A stretch of 64,000 bases of DNA. It comes from Lentibacter sp. XHP0401. GTDB taxonomy: Bacteria; Pseudomonadota; Alphaproteobacteria; Rhodobacterales; Rhodobacteraceae. Position 1 is the stretch's first letter, and each line of letters begins with the position of its first letter. Below the pieces are notes generated by a model. The model was not told where the DNA came from and did no database searches. It was given only the letters and a program-made list of their open reading frames with translations. The stretch spans positions 1-64,000 of the forward strand of contig NZ_JAOWLC010000008.1 of assembly GCF_025751535.1 (NCBI RefSeq). Direction: 5' to 3'. Below are positions 43,392 through 53,120 of this stretch, piece by piece. Made by a program: the position numbers and the translations under genes.

Positions 43392-44901
43392 GAGCCACCT
43401 CCATTCCATGTGCGCCGCCCATCATTAGGCCGATCTCGTCAATCGTGAGGCCTTGGGTCGGGCGGGTTTCTGTGAGGCGGCCTTCGTTGAGGGCGGCAAA
43501 ATTATCGGCTACTTCCATGAGCTCGTCGAGATCTTGGCTGATGACAATAACGGCTGTGCCATTGGCTGCCAGATCAAGGATCGCTTGGCGGATCGAGGCG
43601 GCAGCGGAGGCATCAACGCCCCAAGTTGGTTGGTTCACGACCAGCACGTCAGGGTCTTGCAGGACTTCACGGCCGATCACGAATTTCTGCAGATTGCCGC
43701 CCGAAAGCGAGCGCGCGGCGTTGTCGGGGCCAGGTGTGCGGACATCAAATTTTTCGATGATTTCCTCAGCAAAACTGCGGGTTTTGGCCCATTTTAGGAA
43801 GCCTCGGTTCGACAGCCCTTTGCGCACGTTGCCCGTGAGCAGTGCGTTTTCTGTCAAGCTCATGTTGGGTGCGGCGGCGTGGCCGAGGCGTTCTTCCGGC
43901 GCTGTGAGCAATCCGCGTGAACGCCGCGCATTGGGGGCAAGCTGGCCGATTGCTTCGCCCTTGAGCTTCACGGCATTTTGTTCTGTGCGTATCTCGCCGG
44001 AAAGGGCGAGCAAAAGCTCGTCTTGTCCGTTGCCTGCGACGCCGCCGATGCCGAGCACTTCGCCTGCTCGCAAACGCAGGTGGATGTTACGAAGTGCCGT
44101 GCCGAAAGCGCTGGGTGAGGGCATGGAAAGCCCTGAGATATCAAGGACTACGTCGCCAAGCTCGGCTCCCGCGCTATTGGGCGTTTGCAGCTCGGTGCCG
44201 ACCATCAGTTCGGCCATGTCGCGGGCGCTGGTTTCTGCTGGCACACAGGTTCCGACATTTTTGCCAAGCCGCAGGATTGTGGCTGCGTCACAGAGGGCGC
44301 GGATTTCTTCGAGCTTGTGGGAAATGTAGAGGATCGCCACGCCCTCGGCGGTGAGCTTGCGCAGAGTCTCAAAAAGGATTTCGACTTCTTGAGGTGTGAG
44401 AACCGAGGTTGGCTCATCCATGATCAGAAGCTTGGGATCCTGTAGCAAACAGCGAATGATTTCAACGCGTTGGCGCTCGCCTGCGGAGAGGTCTCCAACT
44501 GTGCGGTAGGGGTCGAGGGGGAGGCCGTAATCTTCTGAAACTGTGCGGATTTTCTCGGCGAGATCGCGCAGGGCGGGGGGGTGTTCCATCCCGAGGGCGA
44601 TATTTTCGGCCACGTTGAGTGCATCAAAAAGCGAGAAGTGCTGAAACACCATCGCTACACCCGAGGCCCGCGCGGCGCGCGGTTCGGGTGGCGCAAAGGG
44701 GGCGCCGTTCATCATCATTGTGCCGCTGTCAGGCTTCACGAGGCCGTAAATCATCTTCACAAGCGTCGACTTGCCAGCGCCATTTTCTCCAAGCAAAGCA
44801 TGCACTTCGCCGGTTTTTATTTCAAATGAAACGTCGGAATTGGCCACGACGCCGGGGTAGGCTTTGGTCAAGCCGTCGATCTTTAGCAATGTCCCTGTCA
44901 C
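43378..44901 (-). CDS. BMP-type ABC transporter ATP-binding protein, duplicated
   Basis: The 507-residue protein contains two ABC domains. The first has Walker A GENGAGKST, signature LSAGERQRVEI and Walker B LLIMDEPTS. The second is degenerate at Walker A (GGVAGNGQDELL) but keeps LSGGNLQKFVIG. This asymmetry is usual for RbsA/XylG-like importer ATPases. The first gene of the operon, it starts at GTG with AAGGA upstream; the frame is open slightly further but lacks support. It drives import of the ligand caught by the BMP protein. Confidence 0.94.
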   Translation of the reverse strand: MTGTLLKIDGLTKAYPGVVANSDVSFEIKTGEVHALLGENGAGKSTLVKMIYGLVKPDSGTMMMNGAPFAPPEPRAARASGVAMVFQHFSLFDALNVAENIALGMEHPPALRDLAEKIRTVSEDYGLPLDPYRTVGDLSAGERQRVEIIRCLLQDPKLLIMDEPTSVLTPQEVEILFETLRKLTAEGVAILYISHKLEEIRALCDAATILRLGKNVGTCVPAETSARDMAELMVGTELQTPNSAGAELGDVVLDISGLSMPSPSAFGTALRNIHLRLRAGEVLGIGGVAGNGQDELLLALSGEIRTEQNAVKLKGEAIGQLAPNARRSRGLLTAPEERLGHAAAPNMSLTENALLTGNVRKGLSNRGFLKWAKTRSFAEEIIEKFDVRTPGPDNAARSLSGGNLQKFVIGREVLQDPDVLVVNQPTWGVDASAAASIRQAILDLAANGTAVIVISQDLDELMEVADNFAALNEGRLTETRPTQGLTIDEIGLMMGGAHGMEVAHAKA

Positions 44902-45238
44902 GCAAATTTCCTTTCCGGGTAACCCCATCGGATGCGCTTTGTTTTATTGCCACTCATCAAATGCTGAAAGCCCCAAGCTTGCAAGATTCGAATGAAAGCG
45001 GGTTCAGTAAACACTTTCAACGATATGGAGAAAATCTAAAGGTTAATTCGTTAATTCCTTCAAAATAAACGGGGGTGATATGCGTGCACAACCCGTGCAC
45101 CATGCGTGCACCGCCTGTTTGTTAACTTTTTGTCGCCAATTTGCTTAACGGAGCGTGCGCTCTGCCAATTTCATGGGCATTTGAAAAACGCTCGGTTGCT
45201 GCTTCCCTGTGCCGTGTCACTTGGGTAGGGTTCGCGGT
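44902..45238. other. Divergent promoter region between ABC importer and dnaE
   Basis: No gene is present. The 337-bp spacer contains the second copy of the three-core GTGCAC element (45071-45115) and, next to it, a direct repeat of GTTAATTC (45041-45058 area). Promoters for both divergent units must lie here. Confidence 0.5.
45071..45115 (+). promoter_or_regulatory. 45-bp element with three GTGCAC cores at 11-bp spacing, copy B
   Basis: GTGCAC occurs at 45084-45089, 45095-45100 and 45106-45111, with GGGGGTGA on the left and CCGCC on the right. It is the reverse-complement counterpart of copy A at 11229-11273, with identical total length and core spacing. It ends 123 bp before the dnaE start codon. 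The inner sequences differ between the copies while the cores and ends are kept, which points to protein binding. Confidence 0.6.
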
Positions 45239-48200
45239 ATGAGCAATTCTCCCCGATTCATTCACCTTCGCGTCCACACCGAATACTCCCTTTTGGAAGG
45301 GGCTGTTCGGCTGAAGAAGTTGCCGCAGCTTTGTGCCGATATGGGAATGCCCGCCGTTGCGGTGACCGACACCAACAACATGTTTTGCGCGCTCGAATTT
45401 TCCGAGGCGGCCAAGGGCGCGGGGCTTCAGCCCATTATCGGGTGTCAGGTTGATCTGGCCTATCACAAGCTTGAGCCGGGCGAGCGCCCGCGCCCGCCTG
45501 CGCCTATCGTTTTGCTCGCCCAGAGCGAAGCGGGGTATGAACACCTCATGAAGCTCAACTCTTGTCTCTACATCGACAAGGGCGGCGAGCTGCCGCAAGT
45601 GACGCTGGACGATTTGCGTGCCAACGCAGGTGATGTGATCTGTCTGACTGGCGGGCCTGACGGCCCTGTGGGGCGGCTTTTGCGCGCGGGGCAAGACCCT
45701 GCAGCCAAGGCGCTTATGAAAGAGCTGGCGGAAATATTTGGCGACAGGCTTTATGTGGAGCTTCAGCGCCATCCGTCCGAGGACGGCAGCCAGCCCGAGG
45801 CAGAGCGCCTCACCGAGCGCGGCTTTGTTGAAATGGCTTACGGGATGAACCTGCCGCTTGTGGCAACCAATGATGTCTATTTCCCCAAGTCGTCGATGTA
45901 TGAGGCGCATGATGCGCTGATTTGTATTGCCGATGGCGCTTATGTGGACCAGCAGGATGACCGCCGCCGCCTTACGGCACAGCATTATATGAAGTCGCCC
46001 CGCGAGATGGCTGTGCTTTTTGCCGACTTGCCCGAGGCGCTCGACAATACCATCGAGATTGCCAAGCGCTGTGCCTTTAAGGCCTACAAGCGCGATCCGA
46101 TCTTGCCGAAGTTTGCTGACGACGAAGTTGTGGAATTGCGCCGGCAGGCCAATGCGGGGCTGAAAGCGCGGCTGGAGGTTATTCCCCATGCTGTGAGTGT
46201 GGAAGACTATCAGAAGCGGCTCGATTTCGAGCTTGATATCATCGAGGGTATGGGCTTCCCCGGTTACTTTCTGATTGTTGCGGATTTTATCAAATGGGCC
46301 AAGGACAATAACATCCCTGTGGGGCCGGGCCGTGGCTCGGGCGCGGGCAGCCTTGTGGCCTATGCGCTGACGGTGACAGACCTTGACCCCTTGCGTTACT
46401 CGCTACTGTTTGAGCGGTTTTTGAACCCCGAGCGGGTCAGTATGCCTGACTTTGATATCGACTTCTGCATGGACCGCCGTGAAGAGGTGATCCGATATGT
46501 GCAGGAGAAATATGGCCGCGACAAGGTTGGCCAGATTATCACCTTTGGTGCGCTGCTTTCCAAAGCCGCTGTGCGTGATATTGGCCGTGTGCTGCAAATG
46601 CCTTACGGGCAGGTGGACAGGCTTTCAAAGATGATCCCTGTTGAGGGTGTGAAACCTGTCAGCATCGAGAAGGCTTTGGCGGACGAGCCGCGCCTGAGAG
46701 AAGAGGCGAAGAACGAGGAAGTTGTTGCGAGGCTGCTCGACTATGGGCAGCAGGTAGAAGGCCTCTTGCGTAATGCCTCGACCCATGCGGCGGGTGTTGT
46801 GATTGGTGACAGGCCGCTGGATGCGCTTGTGCCGCTCTATCAAGACCCGCGCTCCGACATGCCAGCGACGCAGTTTAACATGAAGTGGGTTGAGCAGGCG
46901 GGGCTTGTGAAATTTGACTTTTTGGGCCTCAAAACCCTCACGGTTATTCAGAATGCTGTGGACCTGATCCATGCCGAGGGGCGTGATTTGCACCATGCGG
47001 CCGATGGCACGCTGCTTTATGAGCCGCCTGCGGGGGCGGAGAATGATATTGGCGCGATCCCGCTGGATGACGCCAAGTCTTACGAGCTTTATGCGCGGGC
47101 CAAGACAGTGGCTGTGTTTCAGGTGGAAAGCTCGGGGATGATGGATGCGCTCAAGCGCATGAAGCCGACCTGTATTGAAGATATTGTTGCGCTTGTTGCG
47201 CTCTACCGCCCCGGCCCGATGGAGAACATTCCGACCTATTGTGAGGTGAAGAACGGGCTGAAAGAGCGAGAGTCTGTGCACCCTTCGATTGACCATATTC
47301 TGGAAGAGACACAGGGGATTATTGTTTACCAAGAGCAGGTTATGCAGATTGCTCAGGTGATGGCGGGTTACTCTCTTGGCGGCGCGGATTTGCTGCGCCG
47401 TGCGATGGGTAAGAAAATTGCCGAGGAGATGGCCAAGGAGCGCCCCAAGTTTGAAAAGGGCGCGATGGAAAACGGGGTGGACAAGAAGAAGGCCTCAGAG
47501 GTTTTTGACTTGCTCGAGAAGTTTGCCAACTACGGTTTCAACAAATCCCACGCGGCGGCTTATGCTGTTGTCAGCTATCAGACCGCCTGGCTGAAGGCGA
47601 ACCACGCTGTCGAGTTTATGGCCGGTGTGATGAACTGCGATATCCACCTCACCGATAAGCTCGCGGTATATTTTGAAGAGGTGCGCAAGGGGCTTGATCT
47701 GAAGTGGGAGCCGCCCTGTGTAAACCGCTCGGGCGCGACGTTTACGGTGAAGGACCAAGTGCTGCATTATGCGCTGGGCGGGCTGAAGAACGTCGGTGTC
47801 GAGGCGATGAGACTGATCGTCGAGGCGCGCGGCGATGAGCCGTTTGTGACGCTTTATGACTTTGCGCGCCGCGTTGATTTGAAGCGTGTGGGCAAGCGGC
47901 CTTTGGAGATGCTGGCGCGGGCGGGGGCCTTTGATGTGCTCGACCGCAACCGCCGCCGCGTGTTTGACAGCCTTGAGGGGCTGATGGCCTATTCAACCGC
48001 TGTGAACGAGCAGAAAAACTCGAACCAGGTGAGCTTGTTTGGTGAAGCGGGGGATGACTTGCCCGAGCCGCGCATGAGCCCTGTGCAGGACTGGCTGCCT
48101 GCCGAGCGGCTCGGTGAAGAGTTTAAGGCTGTCGGGTTTTACCTCTCTGGTCACCCGCTTGATGACTATATGGCGCCGCTGAAACGCAAGCAGGTGATCA

Positions 48201-48742
48201 CGCTGGAAGAGGTTGAAGCGCGTGCGCAGGGTGGGCCTTTCCTTGCCAAAATGGCGGGAGTTGTTGCGGGGCGTCAGGAGCGCAAATCGGCGAGGGGCAA
48301 CCGCTTTGCTTTTGTGCAGCTCTCGGATGTGAGCGGCGCTTACGAGGTGACTGTGTTTAGCGACACGCTTGAAAAGGCGCGCGACTATCTGGAGACAGGC
48401 TCGAAAGTTGTGGTGACATGTGAAGCGACGATGGAGGGTGACCAGCTCAAGCTTCTGGCGCGCTCTTTTGCGCCGATTGATGCTGTTGTTGCGGATGCGG
48501 GCGAGACCGGTTTGAAAGTCTATGTGGAAGATCAGGGCGCTATCGGAGCTGTTGCCGAAGTTCTGGCCAATGCGGCCAATGTTGCGCAGGGGGCAAGCAA
48601 GGGCCCGCTCTATTTCTGCCTGATGGATGCGAGCTTGCCCGGGGAAGTTGAAGTCGATGCGGGACAGAGCTTTCCGATTTCGCCGCAGATCAAAGGGGCG
48701 ATTAAAAGTTTGGCCGGTGTTCTGGAAGTGCAGGACATCTGA
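45239..48742 (+). CDS. dnaE: DNA polymerase III alpha subunit (replicative)
   Basis: The 1167-residue protein has the full DnaE order: PHP domain (FIHLRVHTEYSLLEGAVRL at the start), the polymerase core with GPGRGSGAGSLVAYAL and the catalytic Asp triplet region MPDFDIDFC, then FNKSHAAAYAVVSYQTAWLK. The helix-hairpin-helix region, OB fold (LAKMAGVVAGRQERKS) and C-terminal beta-clamp/tau-binding part follow. The length fits DnaE1 rather than the shorter ImuB-linked DnaE2. The ATG at 45239 begins the PHP domain; a longer frame has no support. Confidence 0.98.
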   Translation: MSNSPRFIHLRVHTEYSLLEGAVRLKKLPQLCADMGMPAVAVTDTNNMFCALEFSEAAKGAGLQPIIGCQVDLAYHKLEPGERPRPPAPIVLLAQSEAGYEHLMKLNSCLYIDKGGELPQVTLDDLRANAGDVICLTGGPDGPVGRLLRAGQDPAAKALMKELAEIFGDRLYVELQRHPSEDGSQPEAERLTERGFVEMAYGMNLPLVATNDVYFPKSSMYEAHDALICIADGAYVDQQDDRRRLTAQHYMKSPREMAVLFADLPEALDNTIEIAKRCAFKAYKRDPILPKFADDEVVELRRQANAGLKARLEVIPHAVSVEDYQKRLDFELDIIEGMGFPGYFLIVADFIKWAKDNNIPVGPGRGSGAGSLVAYALTVTDLDPLRYSLLFERFLNPERVSMPDFDIDFCMDRREEVIRYVQEKYGRDKVGQIITFGALLSKAAVRDIGRVLQMPYGQVDRLSKMIPVEGVKPVSIEKALADEPRLREEAKNEEVVARLLDYGQQVEGLLRNASTHAAGVVIGDRPLDALVPLYQDPRSDMPATQFNMKWVEQAGLVKFDFLGLKTLTVIQNAVDLIHAEGRDLHHAADGTLLYEPPAGAENDIGAIPLDDAKSYELYARAKTVAVFQVESSGMMDALKRMKPTCIEDIVALVALYRPGPMENIPTYCEVKNGLKERESVHPSIDHILEETQGIIVYQEQVMQIAQVMAGYSLGGADLLRRAMGKKIAEEMAKERPKFEKGAMENGVDKKKASEVFDLLEKFANYGFNKSHAAAYAVVSYQTAWLKANHAVEFMAGVMNCDIHLTDKLAVYFEEVRKGLDLKWEPPCVNRSGATFTVKDQVLHYALGGLKNVGVEAMRLIVEARGDEPFVTLYDFARRVDLKRVGKRPLEMLARAGAFDVLDRNRRRVFDSLEGLMAYSTAVNEQKNSNQVSLFGEAGDDLPEPRMSPVQDWLPAERLGEEFKAVGFYLSGHPLDDYMAPLKRKQVITLEEVEARAQGGPFLAKMAGVVAGRQERKSARGNRFAFVQLSDVSGAYEVTVFSDTLEKARDYLETGSKVVVTCEATMEGDQLKLLARSFAPIDAVVADAGETGLKVYVEDQGAIGAVAEVLANAANVAQGASKGPLYFCLMDASLPGEVEVDAGQSFPISPQIKGAIKSLAGVLEVQDI

Positions 48743-48838
48743 AACAGGCAGGTTTTCGCATAAGTTTTGCCCCACAGGATCGGTACTGGACCGAACAGAG
48801 CGCAGCGGGTAAGACGCGATAAAGGAAGGGTTTGGTTT

Positions 48839-49804
48839 ATGAAGCGTTGGGTATTATGCGTTTGTTTCGCCTCGCTTGTGGCAGGCTGTGGCGACCCGTT
48901 GCGTGATGTTGAGCGGCTTGCGGAAGTTGAGCTGCAAGATACCAGCGAGACGGCATCAGCCATGGAATTGCCCGAGGCTGCACAAGATGACCGCCCGCTG
49001 TTTGAGCGGCTGTTGAGCAAGCGTGAAACCCCTGATGAAGAACCTCTTGTCGAGGCGGTCGAGGGCGTTGAAAATGCGCCCGAAATGGCCGCTGAAACTG
49101 TCGCGCTCGCCGAGCCAGAAGACCCAAAACCGCGGGGTTTGCTGGGCTTTTTGAAACCGCAGGCCAGCGAGAAAGAGCCTGCGCAAGCGGGCTTGGAAGG
49201 CTTGGCCGAGGAGGGAAAAGTCGCTCCTGAGGCCGGAGTTGTGGCCGCAGCATATTCACCCGAGCCAAAGGCGCGCGAAACGCGTGCGCGGGGCGGGTTA
49301 TTCAGCCGCAAGAAATCCGCTGTTTTGACGGGGCCGGATGCGCAGGAGATTGCTCCCGGAACGCCGCTGTCTTTTGGGCAGATTGCGCGTGTTTGTGCGC
49401 TTCCCAAGTCGGCTCTGGGCACGGAGGTGGACCGCTCGGGCAAATACCGCCTTTATGATAGTGCGAAGGGAACTGCCGCGCAGCGGCCTTATTATATTAC
49501 AGGCTTCGATGATGGCTGCACCCGTCAGGTCACTGGTGCGCTCGCTATGTTTGGCTCGGCTTCCAACCACGAGTTTATGCGTTACGGTGCGCCACTCAAA
49601 GGCAAGCCCTATTCGGAAACAGACAAGGCTTATGAGAAAGCCAAGCGGGACGTCTGCAGGGCGAACAGGGGAAAGCCTTGTGGCGCGCAGATAGGCAAGC
49701 TTGAGAAAACCACGGTGTTTGTCACGGTCTACGACCAGTTTGTCGGTGCGCAAAACTGGCATAATATACTGCTCCATGACGGCGCAGTTATGGCTATGAA
49801 CTGA
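48839..49804 (+). CDS. Lipoprotein of unknown function
   Basis: The 321-residue protein has a lipoprotein signal, with LVAGC giving Cys17 as the lipidated residue. A long, low-complexity Glu/Ala/Pro-rich stretch (about 20-155) follows, then a compact C-terminal part with four Cys residues (about 185-310). I recognise no family. The acidic linker suggests that it reaches across the periplasm from a membrane. AAGGAAGGG precedes the ATG. It lies 96 nt after dnaE on the same strand and may be transcribed with it. Confidence 0.72.
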   Translation: MKRWVLCVCFASLVAGCGDPLRDVERLAEVELQDTSETASAMELPEAAQDDRPLFERLLSKRETPDEEPLVEAVEGVENAPEMAAETVALAEPEDPKPRGLLGFLKPQASEKEPAQAGLEGLAEEGKVAPEAGVVAAAYSPEPKARETRARGGLFSRKKSAVLTGPDAQEIAPGTPLSFGQIARVCALPKSALGTEVDRSGKYRLYDSAKGTAAQRPYYITGFDDGCTRQVTGALAMFGSASNHEFMRYGAPLKGKPYSETDKAYEKAKRDVCRANRGKPCGAQIGKLEKTTVFVTVYDQFVGAQNWHNILLHDGAVMAMN

Positions 49805-49855
49805 GGTATCTAAAGGTGCGCAATGAATGCGCACGCTAGGGTTCAAGGTTGCAAA

Positions 49856-50050
49856 TCAATAGTGCGGGGGCCGTTCATCGCCGCCGAAGATATGTGCGCC
49901 TTCAGAGCGGTTGCGGCCTGCTTCGGCATCCAGCAGAATTTGCACCTTGCGGGTGAGCAAAGCGATCTCGGTGTCTTGCCGCGCGATGACGGATGACAGC
50001 TCGTCTGTTATGCGCTCAAGGTGGGCGATTTTTTCTTGAAGAGATTCCAT
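49856..50050 (-). CDS. slyX: SlyX family protein
   Basis: This 64-residue protein is almost entirely one coiled-coil helix (EKIAHLERITDELSSVIARQ and onward) and ends in RPPHY, the conserved C-terminal tail of SlyX. The function of the family is unknown. It lies alone on the minus strand between a lipoprotein gene and a secreted SH3-like protein gene. Confidence 0.9.
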   Translation of the reverse strand: MESLQEKIAHLERITDELSSVIARQDTEIALLTRKVQILLDAEAGRNRSEGAHIFGGDERPPHY

Positions 50051-50143
50051 GGCGTTTCTTTAGCGGGTTTATGATCTGTATCATAGCCCCGCATTGCGCG
50101 AAGAGCGACACTAGGCTGGCCCAATTAAAGTATAGGTGAGCGC

Positions 50144-50461
50144 ATGAAACGGATTCTATTTGGACTTATCGGAGCGCTGGCGCTGAGCGGTGCGGCTTAT
50201 GGCTATGACGGGGAGCAATATGTCGTTTGCAACCTGAACCCGCAGGGCGACAACTTTCTCGCATTACGCAGCTGTGGCTCGACCAAATGCCAGATGCTCC
50301 GCACACTGGGACCAGACACGTTTGTCATCACTCTGGAGCCTTACGAGACGAAGGGTTGGCGCGAAGTGATTGTGCAGCAGAACTCGCAGGACTGGTCTTA
50401 TTCAGGTGTGAAAGGTTGGGTTTATGGCAAATACATTTGCAAGGTGCATTTGGGCGAGTAG
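50144..50461 (+). CDS. Small secreted SH3-like protein
   Basis: The 105-residue protein has a signal peptide ending AAYG and a short mature domain with LNPQGDNFLALRSCGSTKC and WSYSGVKGWVYGKYICKV, a single SH3-type module with a likely disulfide. It is probably periplasmic and wall-associated. A short hairpin follows at 50471-50489 before hisS. Confidence 0.78.
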   Translation: MKRILFGLIGALALSGAAYGYDGEQYVVCNLNPQGDNFLALRSCGSTKCQMLRTLGPDTFVITLEPYETKGWREVIVQQNSQDWSYSGVKGWVYGKYICKVHLGE

Positions 50462-50470
50462 GGGGCGAGC

Positions 50471-50489
50471 GCAAGAGGAGGCTTCTTGC
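50471..50489 (+). terminator. Short hairpin after the SH3-like gene
   Basis: GCAAGA, 7-nt loop, TCTTGC lies 10 nt after the stop codon of the SH3-like gene and about 60 nt before hisS. No strong U-tract follows, so it is a possible weak terminator or mRNA end. Confidence 0.4.
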
Positions 50490-50547
50490 TCCTTGGGGCG
50501 TGATCCTTTAGAGGCTGCTCACAAGGATTTAGGCAAGGAAAACCCCG

Positions 50548-52032
50548 ATGGCCAAGGAAAAGAAAGCCCCGCGCCCCAAGGCGGAGACGCCCAAGGGCTT
50601 CCGCGACTATTTTGGCGAGGAAGTGAGCGAGCGCGCAGAGATGCTGCGTGTGATCACGGGGGTTTACCACCATTACGGGTTTGACGCCTTGGAGAGCGCT
50701 GCTGTTGAAACAGTGCAAGCGCTGGGCAAGTTCCTTCCTGATGTGGACCGCCCCAACGAAGGCGTCTTTGCATGGCAAGAGTTTGACGAAGAAGATAAAG
50801 GTGACTGGCTTGCGCTTCGCTATGACCTGACAGCGCCATTGGCGCGGGTATATGCGCAGCACCGCAACGATCTTCCGACCCCATACCGCCGCTATGCTAT
50901 GGGTCCTGTCTGGCGCAACGAAAAGCCGGGGCCTGGGCGCTATCGCCAGTTTTATCAGTGTGATGCCGATACGGTTGGCACGGCGAGTGTTGCGGCTGAT
51001 GCGGAGATTTGCGCGATGCTTAGCGACGTGCTGGAGAAGGTGGGCATTCCGCGCGGGGATTACATTGTGCGGGTGAACAACCGTAAGGTTTTGAACGGTG
51101 TTTTGGAGGCGATGGGCGTGAGTGATGCTGGCCAGCAGGCTGACGTGCTGCGCACCATCGACAAGTTTGACAAAGTGGGCGAGGCAGGTGTGCGCCAGCT
51201 TTTGGGCAAGGGGCGTCTGGACGCTTCGGGCGCGTATATTGACGGTGTTGGGCTGAGTGACGAGCAGGCCGAGCCTGTGGTGCAATTTCTGATTGCCAAG
51301 GGGGCGAGCAACGCCGAGACGCTGGAAAACCTGCGCGGCGCTGTCGGTGAAAGCGCGATTGGCACAGAGGGCATTAACGAACTGGAAGAGATTGCCACGC
51401 TTTTGGAAGCGCAGGGCTATGGCGCGGATCGTATCGTGATTGACCCCAGTGTTGTGCGCGGGCTTGGATACTACACCGGCCCTGTTTACGAGGCCGAGCT
51501 GACCTTTGATATCCTTGATGAAAAGGGCCGCAAGCGGCAGTTCGGCTCGGTTGCGGGCGGCGGGCGGTATGACGACCTTGTGAAGCGTTTCACGGGGCAG
51601 GCTGTGCCTGCGACGGGTGTTTCGATCGGAGTTGACCGTTTGCTTGCAGCACTGCGCGAGAAGGGGCGGATTGGCGGCAAGGCGGCCGGGCCTGTTGTTG
51701 TCACCGTTATGGATAAGGCGCGGATGGCGGAGTATCAGGGCATGGTTGCGGAGCTTAGGGGCGCGGGTATCAGAGCCGAGGTATATCTGGGTAACCCCAA
51801 GAGCTTTGGCAACCAACTGAAGTATGCGGACAAGCGCGAGAGCCCTATCGCTATTATTGCCGGATCGGACGAGGCTGAACGCGGTGTCGTGCAGATCAAA
51901 GACCTGATTTTGGGCGCGAAGATTGCTGAAAATGCCACGCATGAAGAGTGGAAAGAGCGCCCCAGCCAGTTTGAAGTGCCGCGCGGTGAACTTGTGAGCA
52001 AGGTGCGCGAAATTCTGAGCGGGCAAGGCTAA
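50548..52032 (+). CDS. hisS: Histidyl-tRNA synthetase
   Basis: The 494-residue cytoplasmic class II synthetase charges tRNA-His. Motif 1 and 2 regions are visible ([54 protein letters not shown]), as are the His-specific motifs [12 protein letters not shown] and [12 protein letters not shown]. The C-terminal anticodon-binding domain begins near residue 370. The gene overlaps hisZ by one nucleotide (TAATG), and hisG follows, so translation and histidine biosynthesis genes share a transcript. Confidence 0.97.
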   Translation: MAKEKKAPRPKAETPKGFRDYFGEEVSERAEMLRVITGVYHHYGFDALESAAVETVQALGKFLPDVDRPNEGVFAWQEFDEEDKGDWLALRYDLTAPLARVYAQHRNDLPTPYRRYAMGPVWRNEKPGPGRYRQFYQCDADTVGTASVAADAEICAMLSDVLEKVGIPRGDYIVRVNNRKVLNGVLEAMGVSDAGQQADVLRTIDKFDKVGEAGVRQLLGKGRLDASGAYIDGVGLSDEQAEPVVQFLIAKGASNAETLENLRGAVGESAIGTEGINELEEIATLLEAQGYGADRIVIDPSVVRGLGYYTGPVYEAELTFDILDEKGRKRQFGSVAGGGRYDDLVKRFTGQAVPATGVSIGVDRLLAALREKGRIGGKAAGPVVVTVMDKARMAEYQGMVAELRGAGIRAEVYLGNPKSFGNQLKYADKRESPIAIIAGSDEAERGVVQIKDLILGAKIAENATHEEWKERPSQFEVPRGELVSKVREILSGQG

Positions 52033-53120
52033 TGACTGTTGGTTTGGCGAAGCGGGCAGAAGCGGCACGCGTGCGGGCGATGTTTGAAGCGGCGGGAGCG
52101 CAGCCTGTGGAAACATCGGTTTTGCAGCCCGCGGAGGCTCTGCTTGAGCTCTACGGTGAGGACATTCGCGCGCGGGCTTATGTGACCTCGGATGCTTTGC
52201 GCGGCGAGCAGATGTTACGGCCTGACTTTACCGTGCCAGTGGTGCAGATGCACATGCAGCACGGCGCGGAACCTGCGCGCTATACTTATTCGGGTGAGGT
52301 ATTTCGCCGTCAGGAAGACGATGCGAAGCGCGCCAATGAATATTTGCAAGTCGGTTACGAGGTGTTTGAACGCGATGCGCCGCATGAAGCGGATGCTGAG
52401 GTCTTTGCTTTGATCTCTTCGGTGCTCAGAGGCTTGCCTGTGCGCGCAGCGACGGGCGATATCGGGATTTTGCTGGCTGCTGTGGACGGGTTGAAGACGA
52501 CCGACCGGCGCAAGGCGGCCTTGCGGCGGCATATCTGGCGGCCCCGGCGTTTTCGCGCGTTGATTGACCGTTTTTCGGGGCGGGCTGATGTGCCTGCCAG
52601 CCGTGTGGCGCTTTTGGCGGCGGAAGATGCGTTTGCGGAGGCCGGTGTCGAGATTGGCCTGCGCAGCAAACGCGAGGTAGAAGCGCGGATTGCCGCTTTG
52701 CGCGAGGATTCCGAGGCAGGCCCGCTGGCGCAGGGTGAAGTTGAACTGATGGACGCCATCCTGTCGGTGCAGGAGATGTTGCCGCACGCTGTGGAACATC
52801 TGAGCGATATTGCCGTGGACATGCCGGCGATTGCCGATGCGGTGGACGGTCTGCGCCGCCGCACGGGAGCGCTTGCAGCGCGCGGTGTCGATGTGGCGCA
52901 GCTTTCGTTTGAGGCGAGCTATGGCCGTGCGTCGATGGAATATTATGACGGGTTTGTCTTTGGCTTTTATGCCGAGGCGCGGGCCGATCTGCCGCCTGTG
53001 GCGAGCGGCGGGCGCTATGATGCGCTGACGCGTCAGCTTGGGCAGGGGGGTGAAATTCCTGCTGTGGGTGGCGTTGTCCGCCCCGGCCTCATGCTTGGCC
53101 TGAAGGAGGGCACCTTATGA
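52032..53120 (+). CDS. hisZ: ATP phosphoribosyltransferase regulatory subunit
   Basis: This 362-residue paralogue of HisS keeps the class II fold (YVTSDALRGEQMLRPDFTVPV, TYSGEVFRRQEDD, SGGRYDALTRQLG) but lacks the anticodon-binding domain. HisZ binds the short HisG to form the active, histidine-sensitive enzyme. Its stop overlaps the hisG start by 4 nt. The HisS-HisZ-HisG order is consistent, because the HisG here is the short form that requires HisZ. Confidence 0.95.
   Translation: MTVGLAKRAEAARVRAMFEAAGAQPVETSVLQPAEALLELYGEDIRARAYVTSDALRGEQMLRPDFTVPVVQMHMQHGAEPARYTYSGEVFRRQEDDAKRANEYLQVGYEVFERDAPHEADAEVFALISSVLRGLPVRAATGDIGILLAAVDGLKTTDRRKAALRRHIWRPRRFRALIDRFSGRADVPASRVALLAAEDAFAEAGVEIGLRSKREVEARIAALREDSEAGPLAQGEVELMDAILSVQEMLPHAVEHLSDIAVDMPAIADAVDGLRRRTGALAARGVDVAQLSFEASYGRASMEYYDGFVFGFYAEARADLPPVASGGRYDALTRQLGQGGEIPAVGGVVRPGLMLGLKEGTL

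Noticed and set aside
45122-46189. 355-codon minus-strand ORF opposite the start of dnaE
   Set aside because: It overlaps the PHP domain of dnaE on the other strand; a shadow.
50422-52116. 564-codon minus-strand ORF opposite hisS
   Set aside because: It is an antisense shadow of the clear hisS gene, caused by GC-rich codon use; the peptide has no domain and hisS motifs are intact.
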